From positions 71,174 through 135,173 of the forward strand of contig DASWVB010000038.1 of the NCBI GenBank assembly GCA_036401375.1: 64,000 nucleotides of DNA, written 5' to 3'. The position numbers and the translations under genes were made by a program. This DNA is from DASWUZ01 sp036401375 (lineage in GTDB: Bacteria > Acidobacteriota > Terriglobia > Terriglobales > Acidobacteriaceae). Below are positions 26,112-34,426 of this stretch, one piece after another. Positions within the stretch are counted from its first letter, which is position 1. The number at the start of each line of letters is the position of its first letter. The notes beneath the pieces are model-generated. The model worked only from the letters and a program-made list of their open reading frames with translations. It was not told the origin of the DNA and did not search any database.

Positions 26112-27698
26112 ATGACACAAGAGTCTTTCAAAGTATTCCGGAGTCTGCGTCTGGCTGCGCTGGCCATGTCGCTGGCGGCTTCATCGGCTTATGGGCAGTA
26201 TCCGGGCTCGCCGGCGAAGAAGCCTGTCGGAGTTACCGAGCAGAAGCTGCGCTCGACGGCGGTGCTCGAGTGGGTCGGCGAGCCGGGGAAGCCGAGCGCC
26301 AGCCGCATCGTCCCCATTGCGGTCTGGGATGGGGAGCGATACCAGGCGGGTGGGCTTTACCTGGCAAAGCCGGAGCCCCTGGCCGTTGAAGATGAGACGG
26401 AGTACGAGCTCGAGCAGGCGGGCGTGCCGCAGGGCCAGTTCGTGATCTATCACCCCGGTCAGGTCGACCGGAACTGGTTCGGATACGGAGTGTGGCACCC
26501 TCTGCCGCCGAAGAAAGCGCCGAAGCCGGCTGCTTCGAAGGGGACGGCGCGGGTGGTGACGGAGGTCGACCCCGATCGCCCGACCTTCGTCAGCAAGAGC
26601 AGGACGGGCGGCTCGTCGAGCGACGCCGCTTCGACGGGAAAGCCCGGGGGCTCGACCGGTGGTGCGGGAAAGAGCGGGTCTTCGTCGCCCGGGACTAACG
26701 CGCCCGACACAGCTGCGGCCGACACAGCTTCTGCCGACAAATCGGGCTCCGGCGGCGCATCTTCCCCCGCGGGAGCTGATCCGAACTCTCCCGCAGGCGC
26801 CACAGACCCGGACCGGCCCACGCTGCACAAGCGTTCCACGGCCGATGGTGCATCGAGTGGCAGCGATGCGGCGTCCGACTCGGGGGCGAAGACGCACACC
26901 GAGGTCGATGCTGACCGGCCGACGCTGCGCAAACACTCGCGACCGGCGGACACATCTGGGGCGAGTACGGCGTCTACGGCGCGCGATCCGGACCGGCCTA
27001 ACCTGCATCGCGGGGGGCTGGCCGCAGGCGATCCTGCGCTCCAGGAGAGCAGGCTGGAGGGCATGCCGCCCAACCTGCAGCAGATGGCCGCCGTCTCCGA
27101 CACGGGCACTGCTGCGGAGCGGCCCTTTGCATATCAGTGGTCCAATGCCGACGATGCAGCCAGGATGAAGGCGGCGGTGGAGGACATCGCGCGCAAGGCG
27201 CTCGCGACCCTGGGCCCGACGCAGGGCTTCGGCAGTGCAATGGTGATCAATCCGTCCGCTAAGACCACGCGGAGCGCCGCGAGGGCGAGGGCACAGGCTG
27301 CCGAACGCAAGACGAGCCAGGCCGCGGCCGCCATTCCGCTCGCCGATGAGACGTTCAAGGCCTATGAGCTGTCGCCGAGCGGCGGTGCTACCGTCGTGCT
27401 CACGGCGAGCAGCGGAGAGGGCCCGTCCGAGCGCGATGTCACCGTCATCTGCCAGCCGGACCTCTACGGGACGCCTCGCATTCTGCTGCAGTCGGTGGCG
27501 GACGCCGCGCATCTCGACATGACTCCCAGGATGAAGCTGGTCGACGCCGTCGACACCGAGGGTGACAACAGGGCCGCGCTGATCTTCGAGCTGCGCAGCG
27601 AGAGCGACCGGCAGTTCGCGATCTACCGCGTGAGCCGCGGGCGGGCGGAGCAGGTCTTCGCTACCGATCCGCTGCCGCTGGGGACTACGCGCGACTGA
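26112..27698 (+). CDS. Exported low-complexity protein with DxDRPTL repeats, function unknown
   Basis: 528 residues with a signal peptide (SLRLAALAMSLAASSAYGQ). A folded N-terminal part runs to about residue 140 (IVPIAVWDGERYQAGGLYLA; GQFVIYHPGQ). The middle is Ser/Gly/Ala-rich with four spaced copies of a short motif: DPDRPTFVSKS, DPDRPTLHKRS, DADRPTLRKHS, DPDRPNLHRGG. A second folded domain (residues about 320-528) ends with a beta-rich stretch. AAGGGG precedes the ATG. No family is recognised with confidence; the architecture suggests a periplasmic or surface protein with a flexible spacer. Confidence 0.7.
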   Translation: MTQESFKVFRSLRLAALAMSLAASSAYGQYPGSPAKKPVGVTEQKLRSTAVLEWVGEPGKPSASRIVPIAVWDGERYQAGGLYLAKPEPLAVEDETEYELEQAGVPQGQFVIYHPGQVDRNWFGYGVWHPLPPKKAPKPAASKGTARVVTEVDPDRPTFVSKSRTGGSSSDAASTGKPGGSTGGAGKSGSSSPGTNAPDTAAADTASADKSGSGGASSPAGADPNSPAGATDPDRPTLHKRSTADGASSGSDAASDSGAKTHTEVDADRPTLRKHSRPADTSGASTASTARDPDRPNLHRGGLAAGDPALQESRLEGMPPNLQQMAAVSDTGTAAERPFAYQWSNADDAARMKAAVEDIARKALATLGPTQGFGSAMVINPSAKTTRSAARARAQAAERKTSQAAAAIPLADETFKAYELSPSGGATVVLTASSGEGPSERDVTVICQPDLYGTPRILLQSVADAAHLDMTPRMKLVDAVDTEGDNRAALIFELRSESDRQFAIYRVSRGRAEQVFATDPLPLGTTRD

Positions 27699-27807
27699 AG
27701 ATTGAGCCAGATCGCTCCTTTCGCCCCGCACGATGCACTGCTCACTTCCGCCTCTACAATGAGAGGACTCCTCGAGTGAAAACATTGAAGGGGTCTGGCG
27801 CCGCACC

Positions 27808-28659
27808 ATGTCGAAGACTGCAATCCTCCTGATCAGCTGCCCGGACCGCAAGGGCCTGGTTGCAGCCATCGCCAACTTCCTGCTGGCGCACGATGCCAAC
27901 ATCCTGCACGCGGACCAGCATCAGGACAACGAGCTTGGGCTCTTCTTCATGCGGGTGGAGTTTGACCTGACCGGCTTCCGGCTGGACGAGGCGCAGTTCC
28001 GCGCCGTCTTCGATCCGATCGCACAGCAGAATTCGATGGCCTGGCAGCTGGAGTACGGAGACCGCAAGCCGCCGGTTGCCATCTTCGTTTCTCATTACCT
28101 GCACTGCCTGGCTGACCTGCTGCTGCGGCATGCCTCGGGGGAGCTGGCCTGCGACCTGCGGCTGGTGATCAGCAACCATCAGGAAGCGCGTCCCTTGGCG
28201 GAGTTCTACGGCATTCCATTCCATCTGATGCCGGTCAGCCCGGACACCCGCGCTGCAGCAGAGCGTGTGCAGCTTGACTTGCTGGCTGCGCAATCCATCG
28301 AACTGATCGTGCTGGCCCGCTACATGCAGGTGCTCTCGCCGGACTTTGTCGCGCGCTATCCGCGTCGCATCATCAACGTTCATCACTCCTTTCTGCCTGC
28401 GTTTACCGGGGCGCGTCCCTATCATGCGGCCTTTGCGCGCGGGGTGAAGCTGATCGGCTCGACCAGCCACTACGTGACAGAGGTGCTCGACGACGGCCCC
28501 ATCATCGAGCAGGATGTGACCCGCATCTCGCACTCCGACCAGATTCCTAACCTGGTGCAGAAGGGTCGCGACCTGGAACGCGTGGTCCTCTCACGCGCCG
28601 TGCGCTGGCACCTCGAGCACCGCATCCTCTCCTATGCCAACAAGACGGTAATCTTCTAG
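27808..28659 (+). CDS. purU: Formyltetrahydrofolate deformylase
   Basis: Hydrolyses 10-formyl-THF to THF and formate, balancing one-carbon pools. The 283-residue protein has an N-terminal ACT domain (TAILLISCPDRKGLVAAIAN and ILHADQHQDNELGLFFMRVE) and a C-terminal formyl transferase domain with the catalytic segment INVHHSFLPAFTGARPYHAA and TSHYVTEVLDDGPIIEQD, which includes the catalytic Asn-His-Asp set. The length is standard. The ATG lacks a strong ribosome binding site. A diacylglycerol-kinase-like gene follows. Confidence 0.95.
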   Translation: MSKTAILLISCPDRKGLVAAIANFLLAHDANILHADQHQDNELGLFFMRVEFDLTGFRLDEAQFRAVFDPIAQQNSMAWQLEYGDRKPPVAIFVSHYLHCLADLLLRHASGELACDLRLVISNHQEARPLAEFYGIPFHLMPVSPDTRAAAERVQLDLLAAQSIELIVLARYMQVLSPDFVARYPRRIINVHHSFLPAFTGARPYHAAFARGVKLIGSTSHYVTEVLDDGPIIEQDVTRISHSDQIPNLVQKGRDLERVVLSRAVRWHLEHRILSYANKTVIF

Positions 28660-28725
28660 GCTCCCGGCGCGGCTATGGCGTCTGTTGACTTGCGGTTGAG
28701 GAGCTTGCTGTATCCTCGGTCGCAG

Positions 28726-29694
28726 ATGCGGAAAGTCGCACTCTTTGTAAACCCCCTGCTCACCCGGAACCCTCACCATCGCGCGACGGTGACCGCCGTC
28801 GCCGCGGTTCTGCGGGGCGCGGGTTTCGAGGTTGCGATCACCGAGCTCGGAGAAGTCCCGGCCGCGGCAGGCCTCGCGCGCAAGGCGATCGACGACGGCT
28901 GCGAGAGAGTCTTTTCGTGCGGAGGTGATGGGACGGTCTTCGCCCTCTTGCAGGCCCTGGCCGGCACAGGCGTGCCGCTTGGCATCATTCCCATGGGGAC
29001 CGGTAACGTGCTCGCGCAGAACATGCGCCTGCCGCGCGATGCGGTGCGCGCGGCCAGGATGCTGATCCGCAGCCCTGCGCGAGAGGTCCCGCTGGGGCGG
29101 GTGTCGAGCACCTGCGAAGCGGATGGTGTCACCTCGAGCTGGTACTTCGCCATGTCGGCCGGGGTCGGCGCGCATGCGCTGCTGATGCAGGCGGCGCAGC
29201 GCTGGGGCAAGCACAGCAGCGGGCGAGCGGCTTACTACCTTGCCGGCGGAGAGCTGCTGCTGAGGCACCGCATCGAGCACTTTGAAATCGAGATTACAAC
29301 CACGCAGGGCAGCGTCTTCACGCAGAGCGTCTCCGAAGCGCTCGTCGTGCGGGTAGCCCAGCTGAACCGCTGGCGCCCGGGCGGCGCGCTCGATCAGCCA
29401 GCGCTGCGGCTTGCAGTCGTGGCCGCGAAGACACGCGTGCAGATGGCGCGTGCCAGCTTGAGAGCTCTTCTCGTACCTGCCAGCGTGCAGGTGAACTCCG
29501 GGCCGGCGCCGCTCTCCAGTACCCATGTCTCCTACTTCGACGTGAGCCGGATAGTCTGCAGACCACTTCCTGGCCGGGATTACTGCGCACCACCGCCGCT
29601 GCAAGCCGATGGCGAGGTGCTCGCGTCAACTGCCGCCGTCATTACTCTGGCGGAGAAGAGGCTGACCTTACTCTGGCCAGATGAGGCAACGTGA
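28726..29694 (+). CDS. Diacylglycerol/lipid kinase family protein (DAGK catalytic domain)
   Basis: Lipid kinase of the YegS/DgkB/LCB5 superfamily. The starting segment KVALFVNPLLTRNPHHR, the nucleotide motif VFSCGGDGTVFALLQAL and GIIPMGTGNVLAQNM are canonical, followed by the C-terminal beta-sandwich. Substrate cannot be told from sequence (diacylglycerol, undecaprenol and sphingoid bases are all possible). ATG 28726 was preferred because the family begins here; an in-frame ATG at 28675 adds 17 residues. TATCCT at 28711-28716 ends 9 nt before the ATG and may be the -10 box. Confidence 0.88.
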   Translation: MRKVALFVNPLLTRNPHHRATVTAVAAVLRGAGFEVAITELGEVPAAAGLARKAIDDGCERVFSCGGDGTVFALLQALAGTGVPLGIIPMGTGNVLAQNMRLPRDAVRAARMLIRSPAREVPLGRVSSTCEADGVTSSWYFAMSAGVGAHALLMQAAQRWGKHSSGRAAYYLAGGELLLRHRIEHFEIEITTTQGSVFTQSVSEALVVRVAQLNRWRPGGALDQPALRLAVVAAKTRVQMARASLRALLVPASVQVNSGPAPLSSTHVSYFDVSRIVCRPLPGRDYCAPPPLQADGEVLASTAAVITLAEKRLTLLWPDEAT

Positions 29695-29790
29695 CTCACT
29701 CGTTGAGGCGCATTCGAGAACCTGCGCCGCGGTTCACCTTGCGGAGAGTAGTGCTTGGCGCGGCCCCGCGCTTCAGTTAGGCTGCCAAGT

Positions 29791-30663
29791 ATGTGGGTGA
29801 TAATTGGACACTTCCGACGAGCGCTCTGGAAATCCATCTCGCACGACACCTTCACCCTTGCAAAAGCTGCGGCTTATTCCGCCATCCTTAGCTTGTTTCC
29901 AGCGCTGTTAGTAACTACGACATTGCTCGCAATCAGCCCCCGAACTGCGGGGCTGCGGCGTGAGGTCCGCGGCGCTTTCGACCAGGTGCTGCCGCCGGAC
30001 ACGATGTCGCTGGTGCAGGGATACTTTCAGGACCGTCATGCGCTCACCGTCAAGATCGTGTGGTCAGCCTCGGTGCTCAGCCTGCTCGCCGCGATGGGGG
30101 TGATGTTGTCGCTGCTGGAGGGTTTTCGCCGGGCCTATGAGCTCCCGCGGCACCTCTGGGGCTTCTGGATGACGCGCTGGATTGCGTTGCTGCTGATCCC
30201 GATCTGCCTTGTACCGCTGGCCCTCGCGACTCTGCTCATTGCCTTCGGACGCCAGATCCAGCTATGGATGGTCAGCCGTGCCGATCACGAGCTGCAGAGC
30301 TATGTCACCATCGCATGGAGGATGGGGCGCTGGGCCGTCGCGCTGCTCACCCTGATGACGGTGCTCGCGACCATCTACCACTTTGGCACGCCGCGCACCC
30401 AGCACTGGCGCCGGGTGCTGCCCGGGGCGGTGCTGGCCGCCTTTACCTGGTTTCTTGCGACCCTGCTCTATGGTGGATCGGTGACCCGCTCGGCACAGTA
30501 CACCGCCGTCTACGGCTCGCTCGCGGCGGGCGTCGCAACGCTGGTCTGGCTCTATCTGACCTCGCTCAGCGTGCTGATTGGCGCCGAGTTCAACGCGCAG
30601 ATCTTCCCCAAAGACGAGATCGCCATCCGCACCGAGAAGGAGTGGGACCCTGCCTACGAGTGA
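29791..30663 (+). CDS. YihY/virulence factor BrkB family membrane protein
   Basis: 290-residue inner-membrane protein with about six transmembrane helices. Typical family sites are an early KAAAYSAILSLFPALLV, the middle LLEGFRRAYELP and the late LYGGSVTRSAQYTAVYGSL followed by LVWLYLTSLSVLIGAEFNAQ. The function of the family is not settled (earlier RNase BN and virulence labels are doubtful). ATG 29791 was chosen over TTG 29755. A paralogue lies at 42.7 kb on the opposite strand. Confidence 0.9.
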   Translation: MWVIIGHFRRALWKSISHDTFTLAKAAAYSAILSLFPALLVTTTLLAISPRTAGLRREVRGAFDQVLPPDTMSLVQGYFQDRHALTVKIVWSASVLSLLAAMGVMLSLLEGFRRAYELPRHLWGFWMTRWIALLLIPICLVPLALATLLIAFGRQIQLWMVSRADHELQSYVTIAWRMGRWAVALLTLMTVLATIYHFGTPRTQHWRRVLPGAVLAAFTWFLATLLYGGSVTRSAQYTAVYGSLAAGVATLVWLYLTSLSVLIGAEFNAQIFPKDEIAIRTEKEWDPAYE

Positions 30664-30774
30664 CGGGCCTACCCTGCTGTAAACATTTTCACAGGAAGGC
30701 GCGCGGAGTGAGACCATCGGCCGGCAGAGTAAAATAAGGCTGCAAACACTAGCAGAGCGAAGTTCGGGGGAAGA

Positions 30775-32274
30775 ATGAGTGTTTTTCTTGCTGGCGCGAG
30801 TCTGAATGCGCCAGAGCATGAGCGTCGCGCCAAGATCGTTGCCACACTGGGCCCTGCCTCGAATAACGAGGCGACCTTCCGGCAGCTGGTGCGCGCTGGA
30901 CTGGATGTTGCGCGCCTGAACTTCTCCCATGGAACCCATCCCGAAAAGCTGCGGCTGATCGAAATGGTGCGCAAGGTTGCACGCGAAGAGGGTAAGCCGA
31001 TCTGCATCCTCGGCGACCTGCAGGGGCCCAAGATTCGCACCGGTCCGCTGGTCGACAAAAAGCCCGTGCAGCTTGAGGCGGGCCAGCAGTTGACCATTAC
31101 TCCGCGCGATGTTCCCGGAACGGCGACGCTGGTCAGCACCACCTTCAAGACGCTGGCAGAGAACCTGACGGTGGGCGCTCGCATCCTGCTCTCCGACGGA
31201 CTGATCGAGCTGCACGTGACCGCGGTCGAGGGTGAGGATGTAGTCTGCCAGATCATCAACGGCGGCACCCTGGGCGAGCACAAGGGCATCAACCTGCCGG
31301 GGATCCCGGTCAAGGTGCCATCGCTCACCGAGAAAGACGAGATCGACCTGGTCTTCGCCATCGGGGCTGGAGTCGACGCGATCGCCGTCTCCTTCGTACG
31401 CACCGCGGCCGACGTTGAACTGGTGAAGCAGCGCATCGAAGCGCTCGGTGCGAACACCTGGATCGTTGCCAAGCTGGAGAAGCCGCAGGCCATCGAAAAT
31501 GTCCAGAGCATCCTCGAAATTGCCGACGGAGTGATGGTGGCGCGCGGCGACCTGGGTGTTGAAGTTCCGCCGGAGAAGGTCCCGGCGATCCAGAAGCACG
31601 TGATTCGATGTGCGGCGGAGCATCGTAAGCCGGTGATCACCGCGACGCAAATGCTGGAATCGATGATCGATAATCCCCGCCCTACGCGCGCCGAGGCGAG
31701 CGACGTCGCCAACGCGGTCTACGACGGCACCGACGCAGTGATGCTGTCGGCTGAGAGTGCGGCCGGCAAGTATCCCGTCGAGGCGGTCAAGATGATGAGC
31801 AAGATTGTCATGGAGACGGAGCTGCAGATGCGGGAGCTGCCGAATGGCGGGATCCACCACTTCCCGCACCCGCGCCTGTCGATCGGCGAGACCATCTGCG
31901 AGTCGATGGCGCACGCGGCAGAAGATCTGGACATCAGTGCGATCGCCGTCTTCACGGAGAGCGGCACGACCGCGCGGCAGCTCTCGAAGTATCGTCCCCG
32001 CCCGCTCATCTACGCGCTCTCGAGCATTGAGGCGGTGATCAACCGCATGACGATGTTGTGGGGAGTGCACCCCATCCACTGCGCCAAGCTCTCCACGGCG
32101 GAGGAGATGGTCGACACCGCCGAGCGGCTGCTTGAGCAGGGTGGATTCGCGCAGCCGAAGCAGATCGTCGGCATCGTTGCGGGCACGCGGACCAAGTCCG
32201 GTTCAACCAACTTCCTTCGCCTGCATGTGCTCGGAGACCATGTTCCGTCGGCGGCTCCGCCCAGCGGGAGCTGA
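30775..32274 (+). CDS. pyk: Pyruvate kinase
   Basis: Glycolytic enzyme forming pyruvate and ATP. The 499-residue protein has KIVATLGPASNN, ARLNFSHGTHPEK, the active-site stretch VAKLEKPQAIENVQSIL, VMVARGDLGVEVPPEKVP, the signature KPVITATQMLESMIDNPRPT, and EASDVANAVYDGTDAVMLS. The C-terminal allosteric domain is present and of usual size. GGGGGAAG immediately before the ATG is a good ribosome binding site. A TAAAAT hexamer near 30730 could be its -10 box. mutL follows after 91 nt. Confidence 0.97.
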   Translation: MSVFLAGASLNAPEHERRAKIVATLGPASNNEATFRQLVRAGLDVARLNFSHGTHPEKLRLIEMVRKVAREEGKPICILGDLQGPKIRTGPLVDKKPVQLEAGQQLTITPRDVPGTATLVSTTFKTLAENLTVGARILLSDGLIELHVTAVEGEDVVCQIINGGTLGEHKGINLPGIPVKVPSLTEKDEIDLVFAIGAGVDAIAVSFVRTAADVELVKQRIEALGANTWIVAKLEKPQAIENVQSILEIADGVMVARGDLGVEVPPEKVPAIQKHVIRCAAEHRKPVITATQMLESMIDNPRPTRAEASDVANAVYDGTDAVMLSAESAAGKYPVEAVKMMSKIVMETELQMRELPNGGIHHFPHPRLSIGETICESMAHAAEDLDISAIAVFTESGTTARQLSKYRPRPLIYALSSIEAVINRMTMLWGVHPIHCAKLSTAEEMVDTAERLLEQGGFAQPKQIVGIVAGTRTKSGSTNFLRLHVLGDHVPSAAPPSGS

Positions 32275-32365
32275 GCAGTGAAATCCTGCTGCCGCCCGGG
32301 TGTGCGTAAGTCCTGCGCCGTGAGTCACAGCAGCCCGTCGCAGCTGGCAGCGAAGTAGCTCTTCG

Positions 32366-34348
32366 ATGGGGCGCATCCGCATCCTGTCGGACCAGGTAGC
32401 GAACCAGATCGCTGCGGGCGAGGTCGTCGACCGGCCTGCCTCGGTGGTCAAAGAGCTGCTCGAGAATGCGCTGGACGCGGGCGCCACACGCATCCGCGTT
32501 GAGGTCGAGGGCGGAGGGCGGAAGCTGATCCGCATCGCCGACAACGGCTCAGGCATGGGTCGGGACGACGCGATGCTCGCCTTTGAGCGCCACGCCACCT
32601 CGAAGCTCCGCACCAGCGACGACCTGCTCTCGATCGCCACCCTGGGATTTCGCGGCGAGGCGCTGCCCTCGATCGCTTCGATCTCGCGCCTGGAGGTTGC
32701 CACTCGCCAGCCCACAGACCCGCATGGCACGGCGATAGAGATTGTCGGCGGCAAGATGGTGCGCGTCGAGGATGCGGGCGTCGCTCCCGGAACGACGTTC
32801 ACCATCCGCGATCTCTTCTTCAACACGCCGGCGAGGCGCAAGTTTTTGAAGTCAGAGACGACCGAACTCTCGCACGTAACAGCTCTGGTTACACATTATG
32901 CTCTGGCCCATCCGGAGAAGCACTTCGAACTGCACTCCTCGACTCACGCGCTGCTGATCGCGCCACCGGTCGCCCGGCTGTCGGAGAGGATCTACCAGAT
33001 CTTCGGAGCGGAGACGCTCGACCAGCTGCTGCCGATCGCGGCCGAGGTGCAGCTGCCGCACGCAGGCTTGCCTGAGCCGCCGCCCTGGAAACGCGATACG
33101 GAGTACAAGGCGCCCACGCCCGGCATGCTGCGGCTCAGCGGCTTCCTGTCGAAGCCGGAGCTGCAGAAGCTCAACCGCAACTCGATCTACGTCTTCGTCA
33201 ACCATCGGCTGGTGCGCGACCGGCTCATCCTGCATGCCGTGAGCGAGGCCTATCGCAACATCCTGCCACCGACCTCGTTCCCCGTCATCCTGATGTTTCT
33301 GGAGATGCCGCCGGAGGAAGTCGACGTCAATGTGCATCCCGCGAAGACGGAGGTACGCTTTCGGCAGCAGAGCTTTCTGCATGACTTTGTGCGCGACAGC
33401 ATCCGCAACGCATTGGTGCGGGCCCGGCCCGCTGCCGCGTTTCTGACCGCACTGACTTCGAATGCGCACGCCTCCTCGTCACTGGTGGCGGAGCCATCCC
33501 CTCCGCCGATGTCCGATGGGGCGTCCTTTGGAGATCCGCCACCAGAGTCCGCTACTCCTCCCGCCGCCGACGAGGCAGAGCGCTTTCACCTCACCCCGGT
33601 CGAGCCTGCGCCGGTACCGGGGCGGCTGCCTTTCGCGGACGCACCTGCCGATGCACCCGCCGACGCGCCCTCCACTGGCCGCGCGCAGGGCCACAGCTGC
33701 GGCTCGGAGATGCCACTCGATGCGGAGGCGCCCCACGGCCACGATGCAGCGGGCCCTAGTCTGAGCTCCCTCGCGTCGCTCAAGCCGCTGGGGCAGCTGC
33801 GGGAGTCGTTCATCCTCGCGGTGAACGAAGAGGGGCTGTGGATCATCGATCAGCACGTGGCGCATGAGCGCGTGCTGTTTGAAAAGGTGTTGCGCGATCG
33901 CGAGGTCGAGGGCGTGCAGCGCCAGCGGCTGTTGATGCCGATGCTGGTCGACCTGCTGCCGCAGCAGATGATCCTCTTCGCCGGGATCGCGCTCGAGCTG
34001 GAGCGCAATGGCTTTGAGGCCGAAGCCTTCGGGCCGCGGACCATCGCCATCAAGGCCGCCCCCGTGGGTCTCGAGGGCGGTCAGCTCGAGCGCATGTTGA
34101 TGGAGGTGCTCGAGCAGACCGAACGCGAGTCGCAGACCGAAAACCTGCAGGCTGCGCGGACCCGGATCGCTGCTTCGATCGCCTGCCATGCCGCGATCAA
34201 GATCAACACTCCGCTCGACCCGCTTCGCATGGAGTGGTTGCTCGCTGAGCTGGCCAAGACCGAGCATCCGACCAGCTGTCCTCACGGGCGCCCGATCGCA
34301 TTGCGGTATGCTTGGAAGGACATTCAGCGGGCGTTTCAGCGGATTTGA
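32366..34348 (+). CDS. mutL: DNA mismatch repair protein MutL
   Basis: 660 residues. The GHKL ATPase N-terminus is intact: VKELLENALDAGATRI, RIADNGSGMGRDDA, ATLGFRGEALPSIASI. After a Pro/Ala-rich linker (about residues 370-460, with repeated PADAPADAP) the C-terminal dimer domain has DQHVAHERVLFE (the DQHAxxExxxxE metal-binding pattern with Val for Ala) and CPHGRP near the end. Both mark the endonuclease-active MutL type, implying a methyl-independent mismatch repair system. No mutS is in the window. Confidence 0.95.
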   Translation: MGRIRILSDQVANQIAAGEVVDRPASVVKELLENALDAGATRIRVEVEGGGRKLIRIADNGSGMGRDDAMLAFERHATSKLRTSDDLLSIATLGFRGEALPSIASISRLEVATRQPTDPHGTAIEIVGGKMVRVEDAGVAPGTTFTIRDLFFNTPARRKFLKSETTELSHVTALVTHYALAHPEKHFELHSSTHALLIAPPVARLSERIYQIFGAETLDQLLPIAAEVQLPHAGLPEPPPWKRDTEYKAPTPGMLRLSGFLSKPELQKLNRNSIYVFVNHRLVRDRLILHAVSEAYRNILPPTSFPVILMFLEMPPEEVDVNVHPAKTEVRFRQQSFLHDFVRDSIRNALVRARPAAAFLTALTSNAHASSSLVAEPSPPPMSDGASFGDPPPESATPPAADEAERFHLTPVEPAPVPGRLPFADAPADAPADAPSTGRAQGHSCGSEMPLDAEAPHGHDAAGPSLSSLASLKPLGQLRESFILAVNEEGLWIIDQHVAHERVLFEKVLRDREVEGVQRQRLLMPMLVDLLPQQMILFAGIALELERNGFEAEAFGPRTIAIKAAPVGLEGGQLERMLMEVLEQTERESQTENLQAARTRIAASIACHAAIKINTPLDPLRMEWLLAELAKTEHPTSCPHGRPIALRYAWKDIQRAFQRI

Positions 34349-34426
34349 GCGGCTCCCCAGGGAGTCTGCCCTCGCATCACGGGTTCTCTTCGCGCTTCGT
34401 TCCTGCCCGCCGGAAATAGGTTTCTT

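Noticed and set aside
26181..27902. 573-codon open frame antisense to the DxDRPTL-repeat protein gene
   Set aside because: Arg-rich shadow with no family features; the sense frame has a signal peptide and ribosome binding site.
30262..32079. 605-codon open frame antisense to pyk
   Set aside because: Long antisense frames are expected opposite GC-rich genes with strong third-position bias; the pyk frame on the other strand has full family motifs.
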